The notes beneath the pieces are model-generated. The model was not told where the DNA came from. It did no database searches and saw only the letters and a program-made list of their open reading frames with translations. Position numbers and translations under genes: made by a program. A DNA stretch of 64,000 bases from Clostridium sp. Lineage in GTDB: Bacteria; Cyanobacteriota; Vampirovibrionia; Gastranaerophilales; Gastranaerophilaceae. This document shows, one piece after another, positions 36,358 through 44,722 of this stretch. The first letter of the stretch is position 1; each line of letters starts with the position of its first letter. The DNA is taken from assembly GCA_018362895.1 (NCBI GenBank), contig JAHALR010000001.1, positions 62,001 through 126,000 on the forward strand, given 5' to 3'.

Positions 36358-37140
36358 ATGTTAAATTTACAGCACAATACCGTAAATATAGCACCCAAGC
36401 AGTTCACAGGGTTGTCGCCTAAGACAACGAAAGATTCTTTTCCTCCTTCCATGATGTATCATGATTTGTTACATGAAAAGTCATTTAAAGATTTTCATAA
36501 TTTATCAAAAAAGACCGCTAAAAATATTTCATTTAGCGGTCTTTCTTTATCTGGAGTAAAAAAACTTGAAAACTCAAAACTCTGGAAATTTTTAAACAAC
36601 AAAACTTTTGAAAAGTTTATAAGTATGGCTGATGCCAGCCAAACAATTTTCGATGCAATATTTGCTTTAGGAATAACTTGTGTCTTAAGACCGGCTGCAA
36701 TTATGGCGCAATCAAATGAAAAAACTAAAGAAAAAAATAAAAAAGCAGCATCACATTCTATTTCATCGGGATTAATCGGCTACGGCTTTGCTGTTGCTCT
36801 TTTTTCACCAATAAAAACAGCATTAAACAAACTCAAACAACACCCGCAAGTTTTTGCTAGAAAAGCAGCAAAATTTATGGGATCAGCAAAAAATGCACAA
36901 ACATTCACAATGTTAGTGAATAAATCCACAGAAGCCCTTACAGCAAGTGTTCGTTCAGGAATAACAATTGCATTGATACCCTTTATTGATAAATATTTGT
37001 TGAATAGAATTTTTGGTGTTACCCAACAAACTAAACAAAAAATGGAACTTCAAAATCCTAACTACAAATATTCAATAATAAATTTCAAAAATAATACAAA
37101 CAATAAAGTTTTTCAGAATTTTACAGGGGGTATAAAATAA
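36358..37140 (+). CDS. Lineage-type protein with F-x-G motifs and membrane-like segments
   Basis: A 260-residue protein of no known family. The N-terminal 60 residues contain K-Q-F-T-G-L near 14 and N-I-S-F-S-G-L near 58; the last residues are N-F-T-G-G-I-K. Residues 90-115 (F-A-L-G-I-T-C-V-L-R-P-A-A), 135-155 (G-L-I-G-Y-G-F-A-V-A-L-F) and about 200-215 are hydrophobic helices. GAGGA sits just before the ATG. The coding sequence contains a strong terminator-like hairpin at codons 51-62. It shares one base (TAATG) with the next gene, which has the same general plan (F-x-G/A motif, then helical region with a G-rich hydrophobic segment); the two probably form a membrane pair. Function unknown. 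Confidence 0.7.
   Translation: MLNLQHNTVNIAPKQFTGLSPKTTKDSFPPSMMYHDLLHEKSFKDFHNLSKKTAKNISFSGLSLSGVKKLENSKLWKFLNNKTFEKFISMADASQTIFDAIFALGITCVLRPAAIMAQSNEKTKEKNKKAASHSISSGLIGYGFAVALFSPIKTALNKLKQHPQVFARKAAKFMGSAKNAQTFTMLVNKSTEALTASVRSGITIALIPFIDKYLLNRIFGVTQQTKQKMELQNPNYKYSIINFKNNTNNKVFQNFTGGIK
36510..36550 (+). terminator. Terminator-like hairpin inside a reading frame
   Basis: A perfect 13-bp stem, AAAGACCGCTAAA (36510-36522) with TTTAGCGGTCTTT (36532-36544), nine-base loop, then a T-rich tail (CTTTCTTTAT). It has all the marks of an intrinsic terminator but lies about 150 bases into the open frame of the gene at 36358. It encodes K-T-A-K-N-I-S-F-S-G-L. Confidence 0.6.
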
Positions 37141-38114
37141 TGCAGGTAAGACTACAAACATATACACCCAAATACCAAAACAATCCGTCTTTTAAAGCTT
37201 TTAATGCAAATATGCTTAGACAGACAGTGCATAAAACAAAATCTATCCTAAACAAAACTTCTGATCGTTCAACAAGTTATCTTGCTTTAGGTTTAGGTAA
37301 ACTGGCTTCATTAAAACCAATGCAAAATCTTGTAAATTGGCTGAAAAATAAAAACTATCAAGAACATTTAGCAGCATTTGTCGGATGCACATTGTCAGGC
37401 TTCTATATGTTAGATACTGCACGTTCAAAAACTATTGAAAAAGACCAGAAACCCGCATTAATAATAAATCAGGGTACTGTTTGTGCAATGTCAACAATAG
37501 GAGCATATACTCTAAATCACTACTTAAATAAAAAAATAAACCACATTGCAGAACTTTTCCACATTGCAAAAATTGAAGACAAAAAAATTCAAAAAAAATT
37601 CCAAAAATTTATTACAGACCCAGACTATGCAAATGTTGTAAAAAGAGCAGCAAAAAACAATCCAAAAGTAAAAGACATACTTAATTCATTTGCGAAAAAA
37701 TTTGAATACAACGAAAAAGTAAAAGTCTATGTCAAAGAAGAGATTAAAAAACTCAAAGGCGATGAAGCAGCAAATAACTTCCTTAAAGAAATTAAAAATA
37801 TTGTTGTACCTAAAGGAAAGGATAAAGCTGAAATCATAAAAGAATTATATTTAAAAAGAATGAAAAACAGCAAGGCTCTACAAAGAGCGTATAACAGAGA
37901 AGCAATGAATAATGCTATCAAAAAGATAGCAGGAGCCGAAGCAACCGGAAAAATGACTAGAATGATGAATGGATTCAAAACTGCGCAGGCTCTTATGGTA
38001 TTTGCGCTGATTTACAGATTCGTTTCGCCTGTTGTTGCTACACCGATTGCTAATAAAGTCAGTGAAAAACTGGAAGCAAGAAAAAAAGCAAAAAATAAAA
38101 ATAATATTAAATAA
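37140..38114 (+). CDS. Lineage-type helical membrane-associated protein
   Basis: A 324-residue basic protein, mostly helical. N-terminus has N-N-P-S-F-K-A-F near 18, a variant of the F-x-G motif. A hydrophobic segment A-A-F-V-G-C-T-L-S-G-F-Y-M-L near 78-92, another at about 110-122 (C-A-M-S-T-I-G-A-Y), a long charged helical stretch with many Lys (140-285), and a C-terminal hydrophobic helix near 290-310 (A-L-M-V-F-A-L-I-Y-R-F) before a basic tail. Coupled to the preceding gene by a one-base overlap. No known family. Confidence 0.7.
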   Translation: MQVRLQTYTPKYQNNPSFKAFNANMLRQTVHKTKSILNKTSDRSTSYLALGLGKLASLKPMQNLVNWLKNKNYQEHLAAFVGCTLSGFYMLDTARSKTIEKDQKPALIINQGTVCAMSTIGAYTLNHYLNKKINHIAELFHIAKIEDKKIQKKFQKFITDPDYANVVKRAAKNNPKVKDILNSFAKKFEYNEKVKVYVKEEIKKLKGDEAANNFLKEIKNIVVPKGKDKAEIIKELYLKRMKNSKALQRAYNREAMNNAIKKIAGAEATGKMTRMMNGFKTAQALMVFALIYRFVSPVVATPIANKVSEKLEARKKAKNKNNIK

Positions 38115-38143
38115 AAAAAACCCGTCATATTCAAATGGACGGG
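38113..38143 (-). terminator. Intrinsic terminator of the low-complexity protein gene
   Basis: Minus-strand stem CCCGTC (38138-38143) / GACGGG (38121-38126) with an 11-base loop, followed by eight T. It ends the gene whose stop is at 38192; read from the other side it lies just after the stop of the 37140 gene. Confidence 0.8.
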
Positions 38144-38191
38144 GAATTGGTTAGGTTTTAGTTTGGTTTATTAATAGGATTGGATATTTTA

Positions 38192-39436
38192 TTAACCTTG
38201 CATTTGTGCTAACAATTGTGCAAGCTTGTCTGCACCTTTAGCATTTGCCCCAATGCTATAACCTTCTTGCAATGTAGCAGGTGTATGAGTTGTATATACA
38301 ACATTACCTTGAGAAGCTAAGTCAGGTCTTACAGCAAAAAGATTTTGTTCAGCTTTTGCTACATTCATAGGAATAGGCAACGATGTTTTTGTTCTTGAAT
38401 CAGGAAGTGGAAGATATTTAGTTCCTTCTGCTGCCGGAAGATTTCCAACTAATGATTCATTTTTAGGAAGAAATTCACTAATCGGTTTTAATTTTGAATT
38501 GTTTGATGCCAAAACCGGAAGAGAATTGCTTGTTCTAGCATCAGGAAGAGGGAGATAGCCTCTTACAGATGAACCTGAAAGCAAAGCCTGTGCATCTGGA
38601 GCAGGAAGAGTGCCTCTTACATTAGAAGCTGGCAATGAAAATCTGCCGATTTCCTCGAAAGGAACATCAACTGCTATATCTTGAATTCTTGGAGCAGAAT
38701 TTCTTCCTGCCGGAACACCTGTAATTATAGGTGTAGATACAGGATTATTGATTGTTGAAGGCAAAGAACCATTGCCGCCGATAGCTGCACCAGCACCTGT
38801 ATTTACAGGAGATGAGCCTGTTCCAGAAATATTTGAACCTGTACCACCTATATTTGAACCTGAGCCACCTATATTTGAACCGGCATTAGAATTACCTGAA
38901 AAACCAGGATGATTGTATCTTACAACCGGTAAAGAATTCGGATCAATTGGCTTATGCGGCAACAATCCTCTTACATTATTAGGATTCGGAGTCGGAATGG
39001 TACCCGTTGTCGGTGTAGGAGTTGGAGTTGGTGTAGGAACAGTTCCCGGTGTCGGGTTAGGTCTTGGTGAAGGAGCTTTTCTTCCTCTACCTTTTGTTAA
39101 TGCATAAAGTAGAGCTGCTGTACCAAGAGCTGTTCCAACAATTCCTAAAATTGTCGGCAATTCATCTTTTTTCTTATGAGCTGCGATTGGTCGTGTATAA
39201 TAATTGTTTTTAAATTGATCACCTTTGATCAACTGATCAGCACCAAATTGACCTACGCCAACATTCATCATTGGGCTAATATATCCCATATTATAGATGC
39301 TGGTATTATTAACAGAACCTGCACCCGCTCCCGCAGCACCGGCAGCTCCGCCAATGTTAGCAGAATAGTTTGCTTGAACGTTATACATCGGTCCCATCAA
39401 ACTTTGAAAACTTGTGCTGTAATCATCAAAATACAT
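38192..39436 (-). CDS. Low-complexity Pro/Thr/Gly/Ser-rich protein with a membrane anchor
   Basis: A 414-residue protein. Residues 1-80 are Tyr/Asn/Gly-rich; 92-113 is one membrane segment (P-T-I-L-G-I-V-G-T-A-L-G) followed by K-G-R-G-R-K; then a P-T-P-T-P-T-P linker; three copies of a 7-residue S-N-I-(G/S)-G-(S/T)-G repeat (a 21-bp DNA repeat); and a C-terminal half with repeated L-P-L-P-D-(A/S)-R-T and V-R-G-(T/Y)-L-P units. This looks like an anchored surface or stalk protein. GGAG is eight bases before the ATG. No known family; the anchor resembles that of the small protein at 32490. Confidence 0.7.
   Translation of the reverse strand: MYFDDYSTSFQSLMGPMYNVQANYSANIGGAAGAAGAGAGSVNNTSIYNMGYISPMMNVGVGQFGADQLIKGDQFKNNYYTRPIAAHKKKDELPTILGIVGTALGTAALLYALTKGRGRKAPSPRPNPTPGTVPTPTPTPTPTTGTIPTPNPNNVRGLLPHKPIDPNSLPVVRYNHPGFSGNSNAGSNIGGSGSNIGGTGSNISGTGSSPVNTGAGAAIGGNGSLPSTINNPVSTPIITGVPAGRNSAPRIQDIAVDVPFEEIGRFSLPASNVRGTLPAPDAQALLSGSSVRGYLPLPDARTSNSLPVLASNNSKLKPISEFLPKNESLVGNLPAAEGTKYLPLPDSRTKTSLPIPMNVAKAEQNLFAVRPDLASQGNVVYTTHTPATLQEGYSIGANAKGADKLAQLLAQMQG
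38815..38885 (-). repeat. 21-bp tandem repeat, three copies
   Basis: About three imperfect copies of a unit containing TATATTTGAACCTG (plus-strand reading), encoding seven residues each of a Ser-Asn-Ile-Gly repeat in the low-complexity protein. Such a repeat may vary in number between strains. Confidence 0.7.
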
Positions 39437-39633
39437 AACCTAATCTCCAAACTACGTTTTTAATTCTAACCTTACATTTATAAAAACAATCAAACTGTCA
39501 AAATTGCTTTATTTTAAATTTGATGTTAAGAAATATTACGCACTTTAAATTAAAAAACCTGTTAATTTCTATGTCAGCAAGTAAAATAGACATAAGGTTT
39601 AAATATATTTTATAAAATTTAGAGGAGATGAAG

Positions 39634-41019
39634 ATGTTAGAATTTAATTGCAAGAATGTTTCTGCAAGTGTAATTGGGGAGGAAAACGGACTTCACCTTG
39701 AAGAAGAATTCAACCAATACAATGACAAAATTGCAAAAATCATTAATGAATTAAATTCAAAAAAAGACAAACCCGGACAATGGCTTCAATGGATGAACCT
39801 TGGCTATAACGAAGAAACCGTATGGCTCGTTAAAGAATATGCAGCAATGGTCAAAGACAGATTTGAAAACGTTTTAGTACTTGGGATAGGAGGTTCTGCA
39901 CTTGGAGGAATAGCCGTTTGCGAAGCACTTTTGAAACCCTATTGGAACATACTTTCCAATGAGCAAAGAAGTAACCTTCCCAGAATTTTCTTCCTCGACA
40001 ATATTGATCCTGACCAAATAAATGGTCTTTTAGAAGTATTGGATTTAAAAAAGACGCTTGTAAATGTAATAACAAAATCAGGATCAACTGCTGAAACAAT
40101 GTCTCAGTTTATGATTCTCAAAAACAAGCTTGAACAAGAACTAGGTGACGATTATAGAAAACATATTGTTGCAACAACTGACCAAAATGCCGGAATTTTA
40201 AGACAAATTTCGAATGAAGAAGGCTACAAAACCTTCGTAGTTCCTGATGATGTAGGTGGACGTTTTTCTGTATTTTCAGCAGTAGGACTTCTTCCATTTG
40301 CTCTTGTAGGAATTGATATTGAAGAGCTGGTTCAAGGTGTAAAAGATATGGATTTGGCATTAAAAAACACCGACATCCGCCACAATATAGCCGCCCAAAA
40401 TGCTCTTATACACTATCTTATGGACACACAGAAAGGAAAAAACCAAAGTGTAATGATGCCTTATTCAAGCCGTCTTAAATATATTTCAGACTGGTACGTT
40501 CAACTATGGGCAGAAAGTCTGGGAAAAAATCAAGATTTAGACGGAAATAAAGTAAACATCGGACCTACACCAATAAAAGCTGTGGGAGCAACTGACCAAC
40601 ACTCACAAATCCAATTGTACAATGAGGGTCCGAACAATAAAATCATAAACTTTATCAGAGTTAAAGAGTTTGATACAACACTTGAAATTCCTAAAATATT
40701 TGAATTCACAGGAGTCGGATATCTTGGAGGCAAAACTATTAATGAACTAATTAATGCTGAAGCAGATTCTACAAAAGTTGCTTTGATTGATTATCAAAGA
40801 CCTAATGTAACAATTACTCTCGACAGAGTAAATCCATACAATATAGGTCAGCTGTTATATATGCTGGAAGTACAAACTGCAATTGCAGGAGAATTATACA
40901 ACATAAACACATTCAACCAGCCTGGAGTCGAACAGGCAAAAAACTACACTTATGCTTTAATGGGCAGAGCCGGCTATGAAGAATCAGCAGCCGCTTTACA
41001 GGAAAAAATGGCACAATAG
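39634..41019 (+). CDS. pgi: Glucose-6-phosphate isomerase
   Basis: About 461 residues, the short bacterial type. V-L-G-I-G-G-S-A-L-G-G near residue 85 (phosphosugar-binding SIS motif), T-K-S-G-S-T-A-E-T near 145, D-V-G-G-R-F-S-V-F-S-A-V-G near 205 (active site Arg), and Q-L-Y-N-E-G-P in the C-terminal half with Q-T-A-I-A-G near the end. It interconverts glucose-6-P and fructose-6-P in glycolysis. ATGs at 39628 and 39634; AGAGGAG at 39621-39627 fits only the second. Confidence 0.95.
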   Translation: MLEFNCKNVSASVIGEENGLHLEEEFNQYNDKIAKIINELNSKKDKPGQWLQWMNLGYNEETVWLVKEYAAMVKDRFENVLVLGIGGSALGGIAVCEALLKPYWNILSNEQRSNLPRIFFLDNIDPDQINGLLEVLDLKKTLVNVITKSGSTAETMSQFMILKNKLEQELGDDYRKHIVATTDQNAGILRQISNEEGYKTFVVPDDVGGRFSVFSAVGLLPFALVGIDIEELVQGVKDMDLALKNTDIRHNIAAQNALIHYLMDTQKGKNQSVMMPYSSRLKYISDWYVQLWAESLGKNQDLDGNKVNIGPTPIKAVGATDQHSQIQLYNEGPNNKIINFIRVKEFDTTLEIPKIFEFTGVGYLGGKTINELINAEADSTKVALIDYQRPNVTITLDRVNPYNIGQLLYMLEVQTAIAGELYNINTFNQPGVEQAKNYTYALMGRAGYEESAAALQEKMAQ

Positions 41020-41151
41020 ACACAATTATTGAGCCAGAGGAGGTATTTATCAGATGCCTCAAATCATGTAACATAAAGTTACATTCTTATACATGCATTT
41101 TTGTGTCTGTTAAAATAAGAATGGAGCTTTTTAATAGAGAGAAGTCTTTTT

Positions 41152-43668
41152 ATGTCAGATATTAATTACTTTGAAATTATACAAAATAAACTTGATGCAC
41201 TGGTTGAAAAAATTATTCAGAAGGAAAATTCTGATGAAAATTTTAGAATAACTTATGCGCAAATTCTTGAAAAAATAAATACCAAAATGGATGTTTTCTC
41301 AAGCAATGAAGACTATGAAAGAATCAGTCTAATAGCCATTGAACTTAGAAATTTGATGAAAGATCGCCAGGAGGTTGTTGATGGAAAATTCAATGCAATA
41401 AAAGGTGAATTTGACAATCTTAATGAAGTTTTGACAAACTCATTAAAAACTCCTGAACTGCTTGCTGCTTTCAACAAAATAGAAAACCAGATTCATTATT
41501 TTGCAGAAGAACAAGAAAATCAAAAATTTGCATTCAATTCTATCATTTCACACATTGAAAAATTTGGTACTCTTGAAGAAACAAATGACAACATGCGTGC
41601 CAATTTTGCTATTGTAAAAGAACAAAACACTATTATAAATGAAAATGTTAACAAACAAATTGAGCTTGTTAATAAACTCAATGAAGAGGTTAAAGATAAT
41701 AGCAAAAAAGCTTTAAGCGATTTAAATACAATCATTTTCAGCCTGAAAGAATTTTCGGAATCTATAAATGACGATGCAAAAGAGATAAAAGAATTTGTAA
41801 ATGAAAAAGTGGATGCTGTAATTAATAAAATCCACGAAACAGATTCTTTTGTGGAAGTTTTAAACAATAACCTTACCACTTTAATTCAGGTTGTCGGAAA
41901 TATTTTCGAAGACGAAGATTTTATTGAGATGAAATCTGATATTGCAGACATTCTCGTAAAAACTGCTCTTTTGAGTGAAGCTGTTAAGAAATTTGCTACT
42001 AAAGATGAACTTTTGGAAAATTCTTCTGCAAACAAAGAAGATATCAAAAAATATAACAAAGAACTAATCGAAAATCTTGAAAAATCACTGTTAGAAAAGC
42101 TGGATTTTAGTGATTTAGAGCACATAAAAGACTTTACTGAAAAAATGTTCTTCCAAGGAACAGAAGTTCTTAAAGAAGAAATCTGGTCTATAAAAGATAC
42201 ACTCAGCAGTGTCCAGGAACAATCACTCACTTCAGAAAAATTCTTAAAAGAAACGTCCGAACTCAAAGAAAAACTTCAAACTTTAAGTGATGAAATTAAT
42301 GCTGCGTTGAAAGAAGATACAACTTCCGTGACAAATATTATTGAAGAAAATGCACAAAACGCAGAGCTTAAATTTGATGAAATAAAAAACGATATAACAG
42401 ATTTTATCTCAGAAGAAAGCGTAGCTGCTTCTTCGCAAATAAATGCCCTTTCATCAACAATAGAAAATCTAAAAAAAGATATATCAGAAATTGTTCTGAA
42501 TGAACAAAATGAACAAATAACAGAAGCTCTTCAAAATCTTCAATCAAAATTTGTAACACAAATGGTTCAAATTGCGGACAATATTTCGTTTACAGAAGAT
42601 ACTGAAGAAATCAATGATAATATACTTGCTTGCACAGATGAGCTTAAAGAAAAAATAACATCTGACGTTTCTGATATAGAAGATATGCTGAAAAAAATTG
42701 ACACAACCGTAAGTGTTGATTTAAACAAAGACATTCAAACCCTTATTTCTGGTTTTAAAGTTCTTACAAATGGAACAAATGAAAACAAGGACTATGTCTA
42801 TACTCTTCCTGATATTGAATCAGATTTGTCTAAAATAAGACTGGACATAAATAACATTCAAAAAACATTGTTCAGTGGTGATGAAGAAACAAAACACAAT
42901 GATATAACAACAAAACTGAATAATATTAGAGAAAAAATTGAAAAAATTGAAAACAGCCCTCTAAATTCAGAAATAGCTGAAGTAAAGTATCTTTTCGGAA
43001 ATCTGAGCGAAGATATCTCAAGTATCAGTAAAAGAACTAACAAGCTTATACTTACTTCAGACGAAGTAAACAAAACATTAAAAAATAACATAAATGCTTT
43101 TACCGGACTTTTAGCCGAATTTGAAAAACAAAGCAATGAATTTTACAATTCTGCATTCATAAATGAATTGGATGTTAAAGTTGATAACATTACCAGAATC
43201 ACAAATTCAGTCTTAAAGTCCGATCAAGTAATGAACGAAGCTTTTATGTATCTTGCAGAATGGATTGACTCAACAAGTGAATCTTTTAATGAAATAAAAG
43301 ATGATGTAGGCAAAATAAAAAGAAACTTACTTTCTGATGAAGAAACAGAAACTGAAAAACTCGCAAGAAGCATAAAAACTCTAAGCCAGAAAGTCGAAGA
43401 ACAGGCAGCTTCTCTTGAATCAGTTGATGACAAACTCAACAGAATACTTGCTCAACAAAACGACACAAAAGAACTAAAATCTTTGATTGAATATGTTGCT
43501 TCTCAGGTAAGCGTTACTAATGAAAAAATAATAGAAAATGATAAACTTGCCCAGCGTATTGCTTCAATGGAAAAGCAGCTCAAAAAAATAGAAAAGAATA
43601 TCTCTGTTATCACAGAGTATCTTGAAGATGAAGAGGATGAAGAATTCATAGAAGAAGATGATGAATAA
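41152..43668 (+). CDS. Long acidic coiled-coil protein
   Basis: An 838-residue protein without signal peptide, membrane segment or Cys-rich site. Almost the whole length is heptad-like, with I/L/V spaced by three and four and many E, K, N and D: for example D-A-V-I-N-K-I-H-E-T-D-S-F-V. It ends in a run of Glu and Asp (E-E-D-D-E). It recalls cytoskeletal or chromosome-associated scaffold proteins, such as filament-forming coiled coils, but no family is recognised. Preceded by GAGAGAAG before the ATG. A TAAAAT -10 near 41110 gives it its own promoter. It follows pgi by 132 bases; the 43686 gene is convergent. Confidence 0.8.
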   Translation: MSDINYFEIIQNKLDALVEKIIQKENSDENFRITYAQILEKINTKMDVFSSNEDYERISLIAIELRNLMKDRQEVVDGKFNAIKGEFDNLNEVLTNSLKTPELLAAFNKIENQIHYFAEEQENQKFAFNSIISHIEKFGTLEETNDNMRANFAIVKEQNTIINENVNKQIELVNKLNEEVKDNSKKALSDLNTIIFSLKEFSESINDDAKEIKEFVNEKVDAVINKIHETDSFVEVLNNNLTTLIQVVGNIFEDEDFIEMKSDIADILVKTALLSEAVKKFATKDELLENSSANKEDIKKYNKELIENLEKSLLEKLDFSDLEHIKDFTEKMFFQGTEVLKEEIWSIKDTLSSVQEQSLTSEKFLKETSELKEKLQTLSDEINAALKEDTTSVTNIIEENAQNAELKFDEIKNDITDFISEESVAASSQINALSSTIENLKKDISEIVLNEQNEQITEALQNLQSKFVTQMVQIADNISFTEDTEEINDNILACTDELKEKITSDVSDIEDMLKKIDTTVSVDLNKDIQTLISGFKVLTNGTNENKDYVYTLPDIESDLSKIRLDINNIQKTLFSGDEETKHNDITTKLNNIREKIEKIENSPLNSEIAEVKYLFGNLSEDISSISKRTNKLILTSDEVNKTLKNNINAFTGLLAEFEKQSNEFYNSAFINELDVKVDNITRITNSVLKSDQVMNEAFMYLAEWIDSTSESFNEIKDDVGKIKRNLLSDEETETEKLARSIKTLSQKVEEQAASLESVDDKLNRILAQQNDTKELKSLIEYVASQVSVTNEKIIENDKLAQRIASMEKQLKKIEKNISVITEYLEDEEDEEFIEEDDE

Positions 43669-43685
43669 TCCTCTTTCAGAAACTA

Positions 43686-43889
43686 TTAATTATTGCTCAA
43701 AACAAGTTTAAAAGTTGCAAGATTTTTTATTGCAAACATTTTATTCTTGATATTTTGCTCTTCATTTATTTTGAAAATTCTAATAATACGTTGTATTTCT
43801 TCTAAATTTTTATGGGATGAAATATCATACACATTTTTTATAGGGTCTGAAACAACACCCATGATAGTATTTAATTCATGTTCTTGCAT
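43686..43889 (-). CDS. Small hypothetical protein
   Basis: A 67-residue soluble protein, helical by composition (E-I-Q-R-I-I-R-I-F-K-I-N-E-E). AGAGGAA lies about eight bases before the ATG, and the length and codon use suit a real gene, whereas the opposite-strand frame covering the same DNA has no ribosome binding site. No family recognised. It diverges from the gene at 44112. Confidence 0.5.
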   Translation of the reverse strand: MQEHELNTIMGVVSDPIKNVYDISSHKNLEEIQRIIRIFKINEEQNIKNKMFAIKNLATFKLVLSNN

Positions 43890-44047
43890 AAACTGTTCCT
43901 CTAAAACTCTATATCTTAATAAAGTGATTTTGTTTTAAATAATTGCTCTTTTTGAAAACAAATGTTAAGAAATATATACATTATATATAAACTTTTCAAA
44001 TAGAATTTATGTCCCTACTTGAAATAGAGGAATTATTCAAATTTACA

Positions 44048-44076
44048 TTGACCTTAATAAAATTATTTAGTATATA
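44048..44076 (+). promoter_or_regulatory. Promoter upstream of the gene at 44112
   Basis: TTGACC at 44048-44053, 17-bp spacer, TATATA at 44071-44076; the AAGGAG ribosome binding site follows at 44101-44106. Confidence 0.55.
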
Positions 44077-44111
44077 ATTAGATACATACAAAGATGATAT
44101 AAGGAGAAAAG

Positions 44112-44366
44112 ATGTTACCTATTATCACTGAAGAGCATGCATCTTTGGCTTTTGCAGAAATTTTCCAAGATGTGCATGGGTGGAGAAAAAAGATGATTCA
44201 CTATATAAAGGATGAAAATCCTGAAATTAACAGTGCAATCATTGAAGCAGCTAACAATACGGACCTTGATCCCAAAGCAGTTGCTTTAGGTGCATATATG
44301 ACTTATATTTTAATCGAAATGGCCGCAAAAGATGATGCTGGCGTGAGTTACGAAATAGAAGACTAA
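44112..44366 (+). CDS. Small acidic hypothetical protein
   Basis: An 84-residue acidic protein, predicted helical, with W-R-K-K-M-I-H-Y-I-K near 25-34 and A-V-A-L-G-A-Y-M-T-Y-I-L near 57-68. Preceded by a consensus AAGGAG and a clear promoter, so expression is likely strong. No known family. It converges on the 44372 gene with five bases between stops. Confidence 0.65.
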   Translation: MLPIITEEHASLAFAEIFQDVHGWRKKMIHYIKDENPEINSAIIEAANNTDLDPKAVALGAYMTYILIEMAAKDDAGVSYEIED

Positions 44367-44371
44367 TTAAT

Positions 44372-44722
44372 TTAATCACATATTTTGATTTTAAAATTTT
44401 GTATAGGTTGTCCGGTCAAAAGTTTTTTTTGATTTTCCAGTGTATTTTTTATTGAAAAAATCCAGCCTGTTTTGGTATTTACAAACAGAAAAAATGCAGC
44501 TTGGCTTTCAAGAATTTTTTGTCGATTATTAATAATGAGTTCACCCTTATCAGAAAGTTCAAACACACTGAAAGACAATGGTGTGGTTAAGTTGCTGTCA
44601 ATGTATGCATCAAATTTTGTATTTTTCAACCTGGTTGTATCTCTCAAAACAGCCTGATCTTTAAATGTTGTGCACCACTTATAAAGTCCCGTAATTATTT
44701 CATCCGTTGTGTTTTGATTCAT
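44372..44722 (-). CDS. Hypothetical protein coupled to the GGDEF gene
   Basis: A 116-residue soluble protein. Its ATG lies inside the last codons of the GAF-GGDEF-HD-GYP gene (23-base overlap), so both are made from one transcript and are probably coupled. Sequence alternates short strands and helices (S-F-S-V-F-E-L, A-A-F-F-L-F-V-N-T-K-T-G-W-I-F-S-I); a PAS/roadblock-like small domain is possible but no motif proves it. Function likely linked to that signalling protein. Confidence 0.6.
   Translation of the reverse strand: MNQNTTDEIITGLYKWCTTFKDQAVLRDTTRLKNTKFDAYIDSNLTTPLSFSVFELSDKGELIINNRQKILESQAAFFLFVNTKTGWIFSIKNTLENQKKLLTGQPIQNFKIKICD

Noticed and set aside
43693..43938. An 81-residue plus-strand frame opposite the small protein at 43686
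   Set aside because: No ribosome binding site, while the minus-strand frame has AGAGGAA at the right distance.
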